Part shown: positions 25,839 to 35,738 of the stretch, in pieces
How positions within the stretch are numbered: the stretch's first letter is position 1
Layout of the letters: each line of letters begins with the position of its first letter
Assembly: GCF_004310325.1 (NCBI RefSeq)
Contig: NZ_SIRT01000014.1
Coordinates: 53,870-117,869, forward strand
DNA: 64,000 nt
Reading direction: 5' to 3'
From: Hyunsoonleella flava
GTDB lineage: Bacteria > Bacteroidota > Bacteroidia > Flavobacteriales > Flavobacteriaceae
Notes under the pieces: generated by a model
The model's input: only the letters and a program-made list of their open reading frames with translations
What the model was told of the DNA's origin: nothing
The model's database searches: none
Translations under genes and position numbers: made by a program

Positions 25839-26985
25839 CCTTCAAAATCCTTTTCAAATTAGCATAAACCGCTTTTTCCATATCATCGTATTCGCCATCA
25901 GCAAATGCCATTAATTTGATATCGGCAAACAAATCAGCAAAATCATTTCGGTAATAATTGTTTGCTTTAACTGCCTCTATGATATTTTGGATACATTGGT
26001 AATCATTATCTTTTTTGAATTGCTCATAAACCCGCTTATATACATCCTTTTCCACGCGCTTTAAGATATACTCTTTCTCTTTCCACGTTTCACTAAGATC
26101 TGAATGTAAGACATAAATTAAAATGTATGCCAACACTTCATCTTTTGTCGATGTTTTTGGTTGTTCCATATTACCTGAAGTTAAGGTTCCGAATTCTGTC
26201 CATGAGCCATCATAGACAGATATGTTTTTATGACCTGAAATTTCTGCACCTAAAGCTAACACACATGCTGTAATACCTGAACCGCAAGAAAAGATGATGT
26301 CTTCATCTTTTTCAGCTACCATATAAAAAGACTTCTCAATCTCCTTTTTTGATTTTAGTTTACCATTTTCCAATAAATCCGTGAATGGCAGATTTATAGA
26401 ATTGGGAATAGTTCCTCTGCGTAAACCTTCCCTGGGCTCAGGAACGTCGCAATTGAATCTTGCAGCAGACCGTGCATCAACTATATTATGGGTTTTAAAT
26501 GTTGAAGCGTTTTTTATATCATCAAAAAACTTCATGAAGTTAGGCTGAAGATTTGCTTCAAAATCACCTAAGTCACCTTCATAAACTTGCATATATTCCG
26601 TTGGAAAACCTGCGTTTTGCCATTCTGGAAACCCACCATCCAATACGGCAATATTTTTAAAACCAAACGCTTTAAACAACCACCACACCCGGGCGCTAGA
26701 GTAAATACCTTTATCGTCATAAACCACAATTGCGCTGTCATTATTTATACCTAATTTTCTTGCTTCTTGTTGAAATTGCGCTGCCGAAGGAAATGCACTA
26801 GGAAAGGGATTTGACGTATCGCTGAACTTTTTTTTGATATCAAAAAATCGTGCTTTTGGTATTTGTAAGGACATCGCATCAAACGCTTTAGCGATGGTGC
26901 CATCCAACACTATCAGATTTTTAGCTTCTAAATTATCGTGAAGCCATTGTACTGAAACTACTGGCGATGTTGTTCTGATATTCAT
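25831..26985 (-). CDS. Rhodanese-type sulfurtransferase with extra C-terminal helical domain
   Basis: 384 residues from the ATG at 26985 (an upstream start adding 13 residues is possible). Two rhodanese domains (about 10-125 and 155-275); the second has the catalytic loop FSCGSGITA, closest to mercaptopyruvate/thiosulfate sulfurtransferases. About 100 further residues (285-384) are helical and end with LMAFADGEYDDMEKAV, reminiscent of TerB-like helical domains. Simple sulfurtransferases of this class are about 280 residues, so this is an unusual fusion. Sits between the ATP-grasp gene (10-50 bp) and FGase (overlap). Confidence 0.85.
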   Translation of the reverse strand: MNIRTTSPVVSVQWLHDNLEAKNLIVLDGTIAKAFDAMSLQIPKARFFDIKKKFSDTSNPFPSAFPSAAQFQQEARKLGINNDSAIVVYDDKGIYSSARVWWLFKAFGFKNIAVLDGGFPEWQNAGFPTEYMQVYEGDLGDFEANLQPNFMKFFDDIKNASTFKTHNIVDARSAARFNCDVPEPREGLRRGTIPNSINLPFTDLLENGKLKSKKEIEKSFYMVAEKDEDIIFSCGSGITACVLALGAEISGHKNISVYDGSWTEFGTLTSGNMEQPKTSTKDEVLAYILIYVLHSDLSETWKEKEYILKRVEKDVYKRVYEQFKKDNDYQCIQNIIEAVKANNYYRNDFADLFADIKLMAFADGEYDDMEKAVYANLKRILKDG

Positions 26986-27035
26986 TTTTTCTTTTAATGA
27001 GACTACTGTAAACTGTGATTGCAACTGTAAACTAC

Positions 27036-28073
27036 CTAAGCATCTTGAACAGCCTTACGCAACCTAGTTCGTCTATCAAAAGCTTGTAGTTTATCCAGTA
27101 CCTTCATCTCCAAGAAATCAATAACCTTCTCCTCTATTTTTGTTTTAAGCTTATAGACTTTATTGATATACGTAATCCCACCAGGAGACATTACATTTAC
27201 CTCAACCAGCTTTCCGCCTATAACGTCAATACCAACAAAATAAAGTCCGTCGTTTACCAATTTTGGCCCGATTTGTTTGCATAACGCCTTTTCCTCTTTA
27301 GTTAAGCTATGTTTTTGTACGCTACCTCCAGCAGAAACATTAGAGCGATGATCGTCACTTCCCGGAACACGTTTCATGGCGCCCACAGGCTCTCCATTCA
27401 AAATCAAAATACGAACATCACCTTGGTCGGCGCCTTCAATATAATCTTGAAGAATCACATAACTTGAAGAACCATCACTATTTGTAATATAAAAATCCAG
27501 CAAAGAATTAATATTGCTCATTGCAGATTTTTCAATCAAAATAACACCAGAACCTCCAAAACCATTCAAAGGTTTCAAAATCATTTTATCAGCGGTAGAT
27601 TCCTTAATTTGTTTGATTAAATAGCGCTTACTTTTTGATACATGCGTAGCAGGAATAATATTGCTATGTGCATCGCCAAATGCAGCAGTATATAATTTGT
27701 TATTTGCTTCGCGCATACCTTCCAATGAGTTCATAATAAAAACGTCATCCTTGACAGAATCCAGAAAATTTAGCATAATGGGATCCAAAGGTGGGTTTGC
27801 TCTGAAGAAAATAACGTCAAACCCCGCCAAGGGCAACATTTCTTCTCTAATTTTTACCTTATTGTAAAAAGATTTTAAAGAAGAAGGTGTTTTTTCCATG
27901 CGGTTAATCACCGAGCAATTTGCTGTGGTAACACTGTTCCGTATGGTTAAATCTGCGGGAATACACATGGCAACACCATGATTTCGTTTTACACATTCTT
28001 TTATAAGCGCAAGAGTTGTATCATTATCAGGATCAATATTTTCCCAAGGATACATGATGAAGCAAATATTCAT
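27036..28073 (-). CDS. GshB-like ATP-grasp ligase
   Basis: 345 residues. Resembles prokaryotic glutathione synthetase: N-terminal pre-ATP-grasp domain with FFRANPPLD, MILKPLNGFGGSGV (ATP-binding), GDVRILILNGEPVGAMKR, the RSNVSAGG loop and VEVNVMSPGGI at the metal site. No gshA-like ligase is in the window, so it may join other substrates (glutamate- or peptide-like). First gene of the four-gene run ending in the QEGLA peptidase. Confidence 0.87.
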   Translation of the reverse strand: MNICFIMYPWENIDPDNDTTLALIKECVKRNHGVAMCIPADLTIRNSVTTANCSVINRMEKTPSSLKSFYNKVKIREEMLPLAGFDVIFFRANPPLDPIMLNFLDSVKDDVFIMNSLEGMREANNKLYTAAFGDAHSNIIPATHVSKSKRYLIKQIKESTADKMILKPLNGFGGSGVILIEKSAMSNINSLLDFYITNSDGSSSYVILQDYIEGADQGDVRILILNGEPVGAMKRVPGSDDHRSNVSAGGSVQKHSLTKEEKALCKQIGPKLVNDGLYFVGIDVIGGKLVEVNVMSPGGITYINKVYKLKTKIEEKVIDFLEMKVLDKLQAFDRRTRLRKAVQDA

Positions 28074-28149
28074 GCTTTAGTGGTTTTAAAAATTTGATTA
28101 ATTCCCTTAAAAATAAAGAAAAAAAGTCGAGAATTAAATCTCTTGGAGA

Positions 28150-29475
28150 TTATTTTACCTCGTCATAATGGTCATCCCATTCTTTAGGTTGCGGCTCATG
28201 AAGCTTATCTAAAGATTTTGCCACGAGCATAGATACCGTGGCATCGCCTGTTACATTAACCACAGTTCGGCCCATGTCCAGCGGTCTGTCTACCGCAAAA
28301 ATTAGCGCAATTCCGATAGGTAATAGTTCCGCAGGAAACCCAACGGACTCCAATACAATAACCAACATAACAATACCTGCACTTGGCACAGCAGCACTAC
28401 CTATTGAGGCTAAAACAGCAGTACCGATAATAACCAATTGGTTAGTGAAAGTTAATCCTTCCGGCCATAGTACTTGCATAATAAACACCGCAGCAATACC
28501 TTGGTACAAACTGGTTCCATCCATATTTACAGTAGCGCCTACAGGCAAAACAAAACCTGAGACTTCCTTATCTACTCCCAGATGCTCTTCTACGCGCTCC
28601 ATAGTCACCGGCAATGTTGCAGCACTACTGCTGGTGGAAAACGCTAATAATTGTGCTGGACTAAGTTCTTTTAGAAACCAAATTGGTGATTTTTTTGCGA
28701 TAACACTTACCAAAACTAAATAGACTATTATCATTGATATCAGCCCGCCAACTACACATAATGCATAATATAAGAGTTTTACAAGTATCTCGGTATCATC
28801 AAACGCAATAATAACATTTGCTAAAAGTGCAAAAACAGCATAAGGTGCAAAAAGCATAATTAAGTCTACCATTTTCATAACCACCTCGTTTAAAGAATCG
28901 AAGAAATTCACCAATGGTTTTGCCTTTTTCTCACCAATTAACAATAAACAAATGCCAACAAATAGGGCAAAAAATATGACTTGCAACATTGAAGCGTCTG
29001 CAAACGCTTTAAAAATATTACTTGGAAAAATATCTACCAAAGCTTGCAAAGGACCTGCATCTTTTTGTGCTGAAGCCTGAGCTATTCTATCAGTAACACC
29101 AGCATCATTTTCATACTTAAGTTTAATTTTTTCTAAAGTGTCCTGTGGCATTCCATTACCTGGCTTAACAACATTTACTATTGCCAAACCAATAATAACA
29201 GCTATTAAAGTAGTTGTCATATAAATACCAATGGTACGCAAACCCATTGATTTAATTTTTGAAATATCTTTTAAATCTGAAATCCCTTTGATTAAAGAAG
29301 CTAAGATTAATGGTACAGCGATTAGCTTTAGAAGGTTAATGAAAATAGTGCCAAAAGGGGAAATCCAATTAGTAACAATATCTTTTCCACCATCAATACC
29401 GTTCATTATAAAACCAAAAATGATTCCAAGAACCATTCCTATAATAATTTTCCAGTGTAATGCTAGTTTTTTCAT
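28150..29475 (-). CDS. Dicarboxylate/amino acid:cation symporter (DAACS family)
   Basis: 441 residues, about eight membrane helices plus two re-entrant loops. Contains AFSTSSSAATLPVT (hairpin 1), GATVNMDGTSLYQG (Na+/substrate site) and VPSAGIVMLVIVLESVG. The family imports glutamate, aspartate or C4-dicarboxylates with Na+ or H+. It precedes the ATP-grasp gene by 76 bp on the same strand, so glutamate supply to that operon is possible. Confidence 0.94.
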   Translation of the reverse strand: MKKLALHWKIIIGMVLGIIFGFIMNGIDGGKDIVTNWISPFGTIFINLLKLIAVPLILASLIKGISDLKDISKIKSMGLRTIGIYMTTTLIAVIIGLAIVNVVKPGNGMPQDTLEKIKLKYENDAGVTDRIAQASAQKDAGPLQALVDIFPSNIFKAFADASMLQVIFFALFVGICLLLIGEKKAKPLVNFFDSLNEVVMKMVDLIMLFAPYAVFALLANVIIAFDDTEILVKLLYYALCVVGGLISMIIVYLVLVSVIAKKSPIWFLKELSPAQLLAFSTSSSAATLPVTMERVEEHLGVDKEVSGFVLPVGATVNMDGTSLYQGIAAVFIMQVLWPEGLTFTNQLVIIGTAVLASIGSAAVPSAGIVMLVIVLESVGFPAELLPIGIALIFAVDRPLDMGRTVVNVTGDATVSMLVAKSLDKLHEPQPKEWDDHYDEVK

Positions 29476-29525
29476 ATAATCCCTAATAACCTCTCAAAAA
29501 GAGAAGATACTTTATTAATTAATAT

Positions 29526-30173
29526 TTAAGAGGCAATATAAGTATTTTTTGATGTTTTTCTTTTTTTTAGGTACAACCAAATTACTAGAATAATAATTTG
29601 AAAAAATGTAAAAACAATAATCCAAGCCTCTTCAAAACCATTATAACTGCCACCTCTAAAAGAATACCAATCAATGTCATTATAATCAGTATCAATATTA
29701 CCATTACCAATATCAAAACAGTTATGATAAAATATGTATGTAACAAAATAGTCTCCCCAACTCGTTTGCTTTCCCCTAACTTTTTTAACCAAAACAGAAG
29801 GTGTTGTATCGCTTTCTCCAGAAAGTATAGTTATTTGTTTTACTACAGAATCCTTTCTGTAAATAACATAATCTGATGTAAAAGGATGTCGTATTGGCGG
29901 ATAAGGGTTATAATTTTCTACCTTGGCAAAGGAAATGCGCTTTTCTTTTTCTTTAGAGTCTAAATCGAACTTTTCTCCTAGCTGAAGTTCTAAGAGCCTT
30001 GATTCCATTTTAGGGCTAAAATCAAAAATACGATCGGCGTTTTTAAGTTCATTACCAAGTTTAGTTTCATGGATGTTTTCTATAATTCCATTGACTCTTA
30101 AAAGATATTCCGTAACTAAGAAGTTAAAGGAAATCAGTACTAAAATGATAAAAATCCACTTTACTACTTTCAT
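29526..30173 (-). CDS. Hypothetical membrane protein with two helices
   Basis: 215 residues: one membrane helix at the N-terminus (about 5-24), a polar ~155-residue middle part, one helix near the C-terminus (about 182-202) and a basic KKRK tail. The middle is probably periplasmic. No domain recognised; the layout is DUF3592-like but I do not see its motifs. It is 50 bp upstream of the symporter. Confidence 0.6.
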   Translation of the reverse strand: MKVVKWIFIILVLISFNFLVTEYLLRVNGIIENIHETKLGNELKNADRIFDFSPKMESRLLELQLGEKFDLDSKEKEKRISFAKVENYNPYPPIRHPFTSDYVIYRKDSVVKQITILSGESDTTPSVLVKKVRGKQTSWGDYFVTYIFYHNCFDIGNGNIDTDYNDIDWYSFRGGSYNGFEEAWIIVFTFFQIIILVIWLYLKKRKTSKNTYIAS

Positions 30174-30314
30174 TAAATTAGGTTAGTTAAGATAATCGGA
30201 TATTTTATTCAATATCTGCAAATTAAGGAACGTTCTAAAAAGAAAAAAAGTATAGCGAGACCGCTCTAGCAGAAATAATAGAATTTAAGAGTTTAACCAA
30301 AATTTTGCTGATAG

Positions 30315-30463
30315 TTTAGCCCCGATTGAAACGGCATCCTTTTTGGGAAGCCACAAATAACGAAGTATTTCTTAGAAAAAAGAGTTAGTATTAAATAGTT
30401 GAGACCCTGAAACGAGTTCGGGAAGCTTCGCAAAAAGATATAGTGGAAAGCGGGAATAGCTCC
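30315..30463 (-). repeat. Repeat / possible structured RNA downstream of aroC
   Basis: On the + strand it starts TAGCCCCGATTGAAACGGC, then ATCCTTTTTGGGAAGCC, and ends AAAAAGATATAGTGGAAAG plus CGGGAATAGCTCC. Opposite ends can pair partly (AGCCCCG with CGGGAATAGCT; ATCCTTTTT with AAAAAGAT). From memory this pair of blocks recurs in many flavobacterial intergenic regions. A small CTGAAACGAG-type hairpin repeat (30401-30422) interrupts it. The 298-bp gap 30174-30471 holds no gene. Confidence 0.5.
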
Positions 30464-30471
30464 TTAAAAAT

Positions 30472-31533
30472 CTAAGAATATATCTTATTAATTAAATAAA
30501 AATCAGCCAAAACCAAAGCAGCCATAGCTTCAACAATAGGTACCGCTCTTGGCACCACACAAGGATCGTGGCGCCCCTTACCTTGCATTTCTACGATTTC
30601 TCCTTTTTTATCTATGGTTTCGTATTTCTGAATTAAAGTCGCCACGGGTTTAAAGGCCACGTTAAAGTAAATATCCATACCATTGCTGATACCACCTTGT
30701 ATACCACCAGAGTTGTTAGTTTTTGTAGAACCGTCTGTATTGAAAGCATCATTATGATCACTGCCGTACATGGTACTTCCATGGAAACCGCTACCATACT
30801 CAAAACCCTTAACCGCATTTATGGATAGCATTGCCTTACCTAAATCGGCATGCAGCTTATCAAAAACTGGTTCGCCTAAACCAGCTGGTACATTTTTAAC
30901 AACGCAGCTAATGATGCCACCTACAGTATCTCCCTTACTTCGTACTTCCTTAATATATTGCTCCATTTTTGTCGCCATTTCTTGGTCTGGGCAACGGACA
31001 ATGTTACTCTCAATTTTGGTTAAATCGAGTTCTGAATAAGGTTTGTCCAGCTTCATGGTACCAACGCCAGAAACATAGGCGTATATTTCTATACCTTTCA
31101 ATACTTGTTTGGCAATTGCCCCAGCCACAACTCTACAAGCGGTTTCACGTGCTGAACTTCGCCCACCGCCTCTATAGTCGCGTGTGCCATATTTTTTATC
31201 GTATGTATAATCGGCATGACTCGGTCTATAACTATCCTTTATATGCGAATAGTCGTGAGATTTTTGATTGGTATTCTCAATTACAAAGCCTATCGGAGTT
31301 CCTGTAGTTTTACCCTCAAAAATACCTGAGTGAAATTTCACGCTATCTGGTTCTTTACGTTGTGTAACAATGGCTGATTGTCCTGGTTTACGGCGATTCA
31401 TTTCATTTTGAATAGCATCCATATCCAGCTCAATACCTGGTGGGCAACCATCAATTACACCTCCCAAAGCGGGTCCGTGAGATTCACCATACGTCGTTAT
31501 ACTAAAGAGTTTTCCAAAGGAATTTCCAGCCAT
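30472..31533 (-). CDS. aroC: Chorismate synthase
   Basis: 353 residues. Signatures: [18 protein letters not shown] at the N-terminus, [31 protein letters not shown], and [12 protein letters not shown] at the C-terminus. FMN-dependent last step of the shikimate pathway. It is monocistronic with no obvious terminator other than the structured repeat that follows. Confidence 0.98.
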   Translation of the reverse strand: MAGNSFGKLFSITTYGESHGPALGGVIDGCPPGIELDMDAIQNEMNRRKPGQSAIVTQRKEPDSVKFHSGIFEGKTTGTPIGFVIENTNQKSHDYSHIKDSYRPSHADYTYDKKYGTRDYRGGGRSSARETACRVVAGAIAKQVLKGIEIYAYVSGVGTMKLDKPYSELDLTKIESNIVRCPDQEMATKMEQYIKEVRSKGDTVGGIISCVVKNVPAGLGEPVFDKLHADLGKAMLSINAVKGFEYGSGFHGSTMYGSDHNDAFNTDGSTKTNNSGGIQGGISNGMDIYFNVAFKPVATLIQKYETIDKKGEIVEMQGKGRHDPCVVPRAVPIVEAMAALVLADFYLINKIYS

Positions 31534-31729
31534 CTTGAAATTTTTTTGCTAAAATAAACTTTAGCCTTGAATTACGCTAATTTTTTAAGAACTGCAGCTT
31601 GTAAGAATTGATAACATTAACCTAACAATAACCTCATACTTTATTAATTAAATAGTAAACTTTACATAATACTAAAACTAGTTATTTGTAATGTGAAAAA
31701 CCGCGAATTTACAAACTATTTATACCCCA

Positions 31730-32575
31730 TTGAAAACAAAACGAAAAGTAGAAATTGCTGTAATCTCTGATGTACATTTAGGCACCTACGGCTGTCACGC
31801 CAAACAACTCCTCACCTACTTAAATAGTATCAATCCGAAGAAATTGATTCTAAACGGAGATATTATTGATATCTGGCAATTCAGTAAGCGTTATTTTCCT
31901 AAATCACATTTAAAAGTGATTAAGAAAATAATGGATTTTGCGGCAGATGGTGTTGAAGTATTTTATATTACAGGTAACCATGATGAGATGTTGCGTAAGT
32001 TTAGCGATACGTCTATTGGTAACATTTCAATTGTGGATAAAGTAGTTTTAGATTTAGATGGAAAGAAAGGCTGGTTCTTTCATGGTGATGTGTTTGATGT
32101 TTCCATACAAAATGCCAAATGGTTGGCGAAACTGGGTGGCTACGGCTACGATTTACTAATTCTCTTAAATAGACTTACTAATTGGATCCTCACCAAACTT
32201 GGAAAAGAGCGTTATTCGCTTTCTAAAAAAATCAAAAATGGCGTAAAAGGTGCCGTTAAATTTATGGCCGACTATGAAAAAACCATTACAGACTTGGCAA
32301 TAGATAACGGTTACGATTATGTGGTTTGCGGACACATTCACCAACCCAAAATGGAGATTCGGGAGAACAAGCACGGTAAAACCATGTATTTAAATTCTGG
32401 TGATTGGGTGGAAAACTTTACAGCTTTGGAATATCAGTTTAAACGCTGGAAAATCTATAACTACAATAACGATAAACTTTCGCCCTTCATTGCAGATGAA
32501 GAGGTAAAAGAAATGGAAGTGAAAGATTTAATTGCGGCGATTACTATTGTTGATAAAGCTGCAAAAGCTAAATAA
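31730..32575 (+). CDS. UDP-2,3-diacylglucosamine diphosphatase (LpxH-like)
   Basis: 281 residues from a TTG start. Calcineurin-like phosphoesterase motifs: ISDVHLG, LNGDIIDIWQF, ITGNHDE, FHGDVFD, VCGHIHQPK. The insert around YGYDLLILLNRLTNW and the overall layout match Bacteroidota LpxH-type enzymes that cleave UDP-diacylglucosamine to lipid X in lipid A synthesis. Longer than E. coli LpxH (about 240) owing to a C-terminal extension. Confidence 0.87.
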   Translation: MKTKRKVEIAVISDVHLGTYGCHAKQLLTYLNSINPKKLILNGDIIDIWQFSKRYFPKSHLKVIKKIMDFAADGVEVFYITGNHDEMLRKFSDTSIGNISIVDKVVLDLDGKKGWFFHGDVFDVSIQNAKWLAKLGGYGYDLLILLNRLTNWILTKLGKERYSLSKKIKNGVKGAVKFMADYEKTITDLAIDNGYDYVVCGHIHQPKMEIRENKHGKTMYLNSGDWVENFTALEYQFKRWKIYNYNNDKLSPFIADEEVKEMEVKDLIAAITIVDKAAKAK

Positions 32576-32580
32576 TTATC

Positions 32581-32607
32581 TCTCGCAAAGGCGCTAAGTC
32601 GCAAAGG
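32581..32607. repeat. Short dispersed repeat (TCGCAAAGGCGC type)
   Basis: TCTCGCAAAGGCGCTAAGTC followed by GCAAAGG, an imperfect tandem of CGCAAAG/CGCTAAG directly after the LpxH stop. A second low-complexity tract of ACTGAA-type words (ACTGTTCACTGAATACTG and onward) follows at about 32655-32690, reaching the end of the dehydrogenase gene. Confidence 0.45.
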
Positions 32608-32683
32608 GTTTTTATAAACTAAAACTTAACTCCTGAATAAATAAGCGAATAGTGACTACTGTTCACTGAATACTGAACACTGC

Positions 32684-35596
32684 CTACTGAATCAGTGCTT
32701 CTTTTAAAATAGTTATGGGATGTTTCGCAATTCTTCCTGTACCATCTTTAATCTGATGTCTGCAACTTGTTCCATTTGCAGAAATAATTACGTTTTCCTT
32801 TGCTTTTCTTACGGCTGGAAATAAGGTTTGTTCACCTATTTGCATGCTGACTTCATAGTGTTCTTTTTCATACCCAAAACTTCCTGCCATTCCACAACAA
32901 CCGCTAGGAATAATAGTAACTTTATAGTTTTTAGGAAGATTTAATACAGAAAAACTAGATAATTGGTTACTTAATGCCTTTTGGTGACAATGCCCATGAA
33001 ATTTAATTTCCTTTGCCTCTAGGGAGAATTTATCTGAAGTGATATTGCCAAGTTCAATTTCTTGCTGAATAAATTCTTCAATCAAAAATGTGTGTTGAGC
33101 TATTTTTTCTGCGGAAACGTTATCGTCTGCTAGTTTCAAATATTCGTCTTTAAAGGTCAAAATTGCCGAAGGCTCAATACCGATAAGTGGGGTATCTTCA
33201 GAAATAACTTCCTTAAAAAATGAAACATTTTCTTTAGAAAGCGCTTTAGCTTCTTCTAAAAACCCTTTTGAAATAAAGGAACGTCCAGACTCTAAATGAG
33301 ATACAGGAATAACCTTGTAATTTAGGGATTCTAATAAAATTATACAATCCGTTGCGATATCAGATTCTAAATAATTGATAAACTCGTCTACGTATAGATA
33401 AACTTTTTTTGTTGGATTAGCGTTTTTATTCTTTCGATATCCAGCATACTTAAATTTAAATGATCTTGTTACTTTTGGTAAACTTCTATCATTATGAATT
33501 ACTAAAGAGGATTTAATCAAATTTGAAGTTATAGGATTTTGAGACAACCAATTATAAAACTTCGGCGCTCTTGAAGCTATTTTATTATACCTTGTGGCAT
33601 TTGCAAAGAATTTACTCTTAAAGCTAAATCCGTTTGCTTTTTGATACTGATATTGAAATTCCGCTTTTAAACTCGCCACATCCACGCTGCTTGGACATTC
33701 GCTAGCACAGGCTTTACAGCTTAGGCATAAATCGAAAACCTCCTGCAATTCTGAATGGTTAAACTTATTCGCTTTATCAGAATTGGTTAAGTATTCTCGT
33801 AATGCATTTGCTCTAGCTCTTGTAGTATCCTTTTCGTTTCTAGTAGCACGATAACTTGGGCACATGGTACCTCCAAATTCTGGTAGTTTTCTGCAATCCC
33901 CACTCCCATTACATTTTTCAGCTTCTCGCAGAATTCCTTGAGATTTTGAAAAATCCAGCAAGGTTTCAATTTCTGGTTCTTTTCTTTCAGGAACATATCG
34001 CAAGGATTTATCCATGGGTAAGGCATCCACAATTTTTCCTGGATTAAAAATATTATCTGGATCAAATGTGTTCTTAATATGCTTTAAAAGTTCATAGTTA
34101 CGCACTCCAATCATTAATGGAATAAACTCTGCACGAACAATACCATCTCCATGTTCGCCACTAAAAGAACCGCCGTATTTCTTTACTAGATGTGCAACAT
34201 CGGTTGTGATTTTTCTAAATAAAGCTACACCTTCTTTTTTCTTTAAATTTAAAACGGGACGCAAATGTAATTCTCCAGCACCGGCGTGTGCATAATAAAT
34301 AGCTTTCTGATCATAGTCTTTCATTAAATTTGTAAACTCAGAAATATAGTTTACCAAATCTGATAACCTTACCGCCGTATCCTCTATACATGCAGCCGAT
34401 TTCTCATCGCCAATTATATTGCCCAATAACCCTAATCCCGCACTTCTTAAGTTGATGGCTTTATCTATTTCATCTCCAACCAATACAGGATTGGCATAAC
34501 TTAAACCCGATGCATCTAGAGTTTTAACTAATGTTTCAGCCTGTTTTTCGGCTTCACTTAGGTCGTTTGACTTTACTTCACACATCAAAATAGCCTCAGG
34601 GTCGCCAACTAAAAACCTTCTATTTTCCTGTTGGGTTTTATTACGCTTTGTACAATCCAAAATGGTTTTATCCATCATTTCACAAGTGTACAAATTGTGT
34701 TGCATCACTGGAACTACAGCCTGCAAACATTTTTCTACAGTTTTAAAATGTGCTGCTACCATGATACTATATTCCGGAGGCAGATCATCAAGTTGTAAAG
34801 TAATTTCGGTAGTTATGGCTAATGTGCCTTCGCTACCAGAAATCAACTGACACATGTTAAAACTTGTTTCTTCTTCTGAAAAAATCTCACACTTTAATAA
34901 TTCATCAATAGCATAACCTGTATTTCTCCTATGGATTTCTGGTTTAGGGAATTCTTTTTTTATGTCGTTTTGAACAGCTTCTTGTTTTAATGACTCATAT
35001 AAGGCATGATAAATCTTGCCTTCTAAAGTTTTAAGCTTTGTCTTCTCGATAAAATCTTCCTTAGATAACGCTCCAAAATCAACTTGGTTACCATCGCTTA
35101 AAATAGTTTTTGATTTCAAAACCTTGTCGCGCGTTACACCATATTGAATTGAGGTTGTTCCAGAAGAATTATTACCTACCATACCTCCAATCATACAACG
35201 GTTGGAAGTTGATGTATTAGGTCCAAAAAACAAGCCATATGGCTTTAAATAATTATTTAGTTGATCTCTAACTACCCCAGGCTGCACAGTTACCGTTTTA
35301 GCCTGTTTGTCAAGGCTAATGATTTTAGTAAAATACCTAGACACATCAACTACAATTCCTTGTCCGACACATTGTCCTGCCAAAGAAGTGCCCGCAGTTC
35401 TTGGAATTAATGAGGTTTTGTGCTTTTTTGCAAACAACACCAATTTTTTAATATCACCTTCATTCTTAGGAAATGCTACGGCCAAAGGTAGCATGCGATA
35501 CACAGAAGCATCCGTGGCATAAATTGCCTTAATTAAATCATCAAAAAGTAACTCTCCTGATAATTCTGATTTTAAGGATTTTAAGTTTTCCTGCAT
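32684..35596 (-). CDS. FAD-linked oxidase fused to Fe-S/CCG domain (D-lactate or D-2-hydroxyacid dehydrogenase type)
   Basis: 970 residues. Residues 1-460 are an FAD-binding PCMH plus FAD-oxidase C domain (PRTAGTSLAGQC, GGMVGNNSSGT, HAGAGELHLRP, SGEHGDGIVR). Next come two Fe-S motifs: CNGSGDCRK...MCPSYRAT and CLSCKACASECPSSVDV. The C-terminus has a CCG-type domain (HGHCHQKAL, SGCCGMAGSFGYE). This fusion matches YdiJ/Dld-II type enzymes that oxidise D-2-hydroxyacids such as D-lactate or D-2-hydroxyglutarate and feed the respiratory chain. Substrate not decidable from sequence. Confidence 0.9.
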   Translation of the reverse strand: MQENLKSLKSELSGELLFDDLIKAIYATDASVYRMLPLAVAFPKNEGDIKKLVLFAKKHKTSLIPRTAGTSLAGQCVGQGIVVDVSRYFTKIISLDKQAKTVTVQPGVVRDQLNNYLKPYGLFFGPNTSTSNRCMIGGMVGNNSSGTTSIQYGVTRDKVLKSKTILSDGNQVDFGALSKEDFIEKTKLKTLEGKIYHALYESLKQEAVQNDIKKEFPKPEIHRRNTGYAIDELLKCEIFSEEETSFNMCQLISGSEGTLAITTEITLQLDDLPPEYSIMVAAHFKTVEKCLQAVVPVMQHNLYTCEMMDKTILDCTKRNKTQQENRRFLVGDPEAILMCEVKSNDLSEAEKQAETLVKTLDASGLSYANPVLVGDEIDKAINLRSAGLGLLGNIIGDEKSAACIEDTAVRLSDLVNYISEFTNLMKDYDQKAIYYAHAGAGELHLRPVLNLKKKEGVALFRKITTDVAHLVKKYGGSFSGEHGDGIVRAEFIPLMIGVRNYELLKHIKNTFDPDNIFNPGKIVDALPMDKSLRYVPERKEPEIETLLDFSKSQGILREAEKCNGSGDCRKLPEFGGTMCPSYRATRNEKDTTRARANALREYLTNSDKANKFNHSELQEVFDLCLSCKACASECPSSVDVASLKAEFQYQYQKANGFSFKSKFFANATRYNKIASRAPKFYNWLSQNPITSNLIKSSLVIHNDRSLPKVTRSFKFKYAGYRKNKNANPTKKVYLYVDEFINYLESDIATDCIILLESLNYKVIPVSHLESGRSFISKGFLEEAKALSKENVSFFKEVISEDTPLIGIEPSAILTFKDEYLKLADDNVSAEKIAQHTFLIEEFIQQEIELGNITSDKFSLEAKEIKFHGHCHQKALSNQLSSFSVLNLPKNYKVTIIPSGCCGMAGSFGYEKEHYEVSMQIGEQTLFPAVRKAKENVIISANGTSCRHQIKDGTGRIAKHPITILKEALIQ

Positions 35597-35649
35597 CTAA
35601 AGCGTCATTAATAAAATAAAAATGATAAATATAAATACAATTTTGGCGT

Positions 35650-35657
35650 TATTTTTG
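35650..35657 (+). promoter_or_regulatory. Bacteroidota -7 box for the outer membrane protein gene
   Basis: TATTTTTG, perfect TAnnTTTG match, 81 bp upstream of the ATG, implying a leader of about 75 nt. Confidence 0.45.
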
Positions 35658-35738
35658 TAAAGTTGTTGAGAATAATACACAAAATCTATTTTGACACATA
35701 GATCGTATATTCATTAATCAAATAAAAACTAAAAACTT

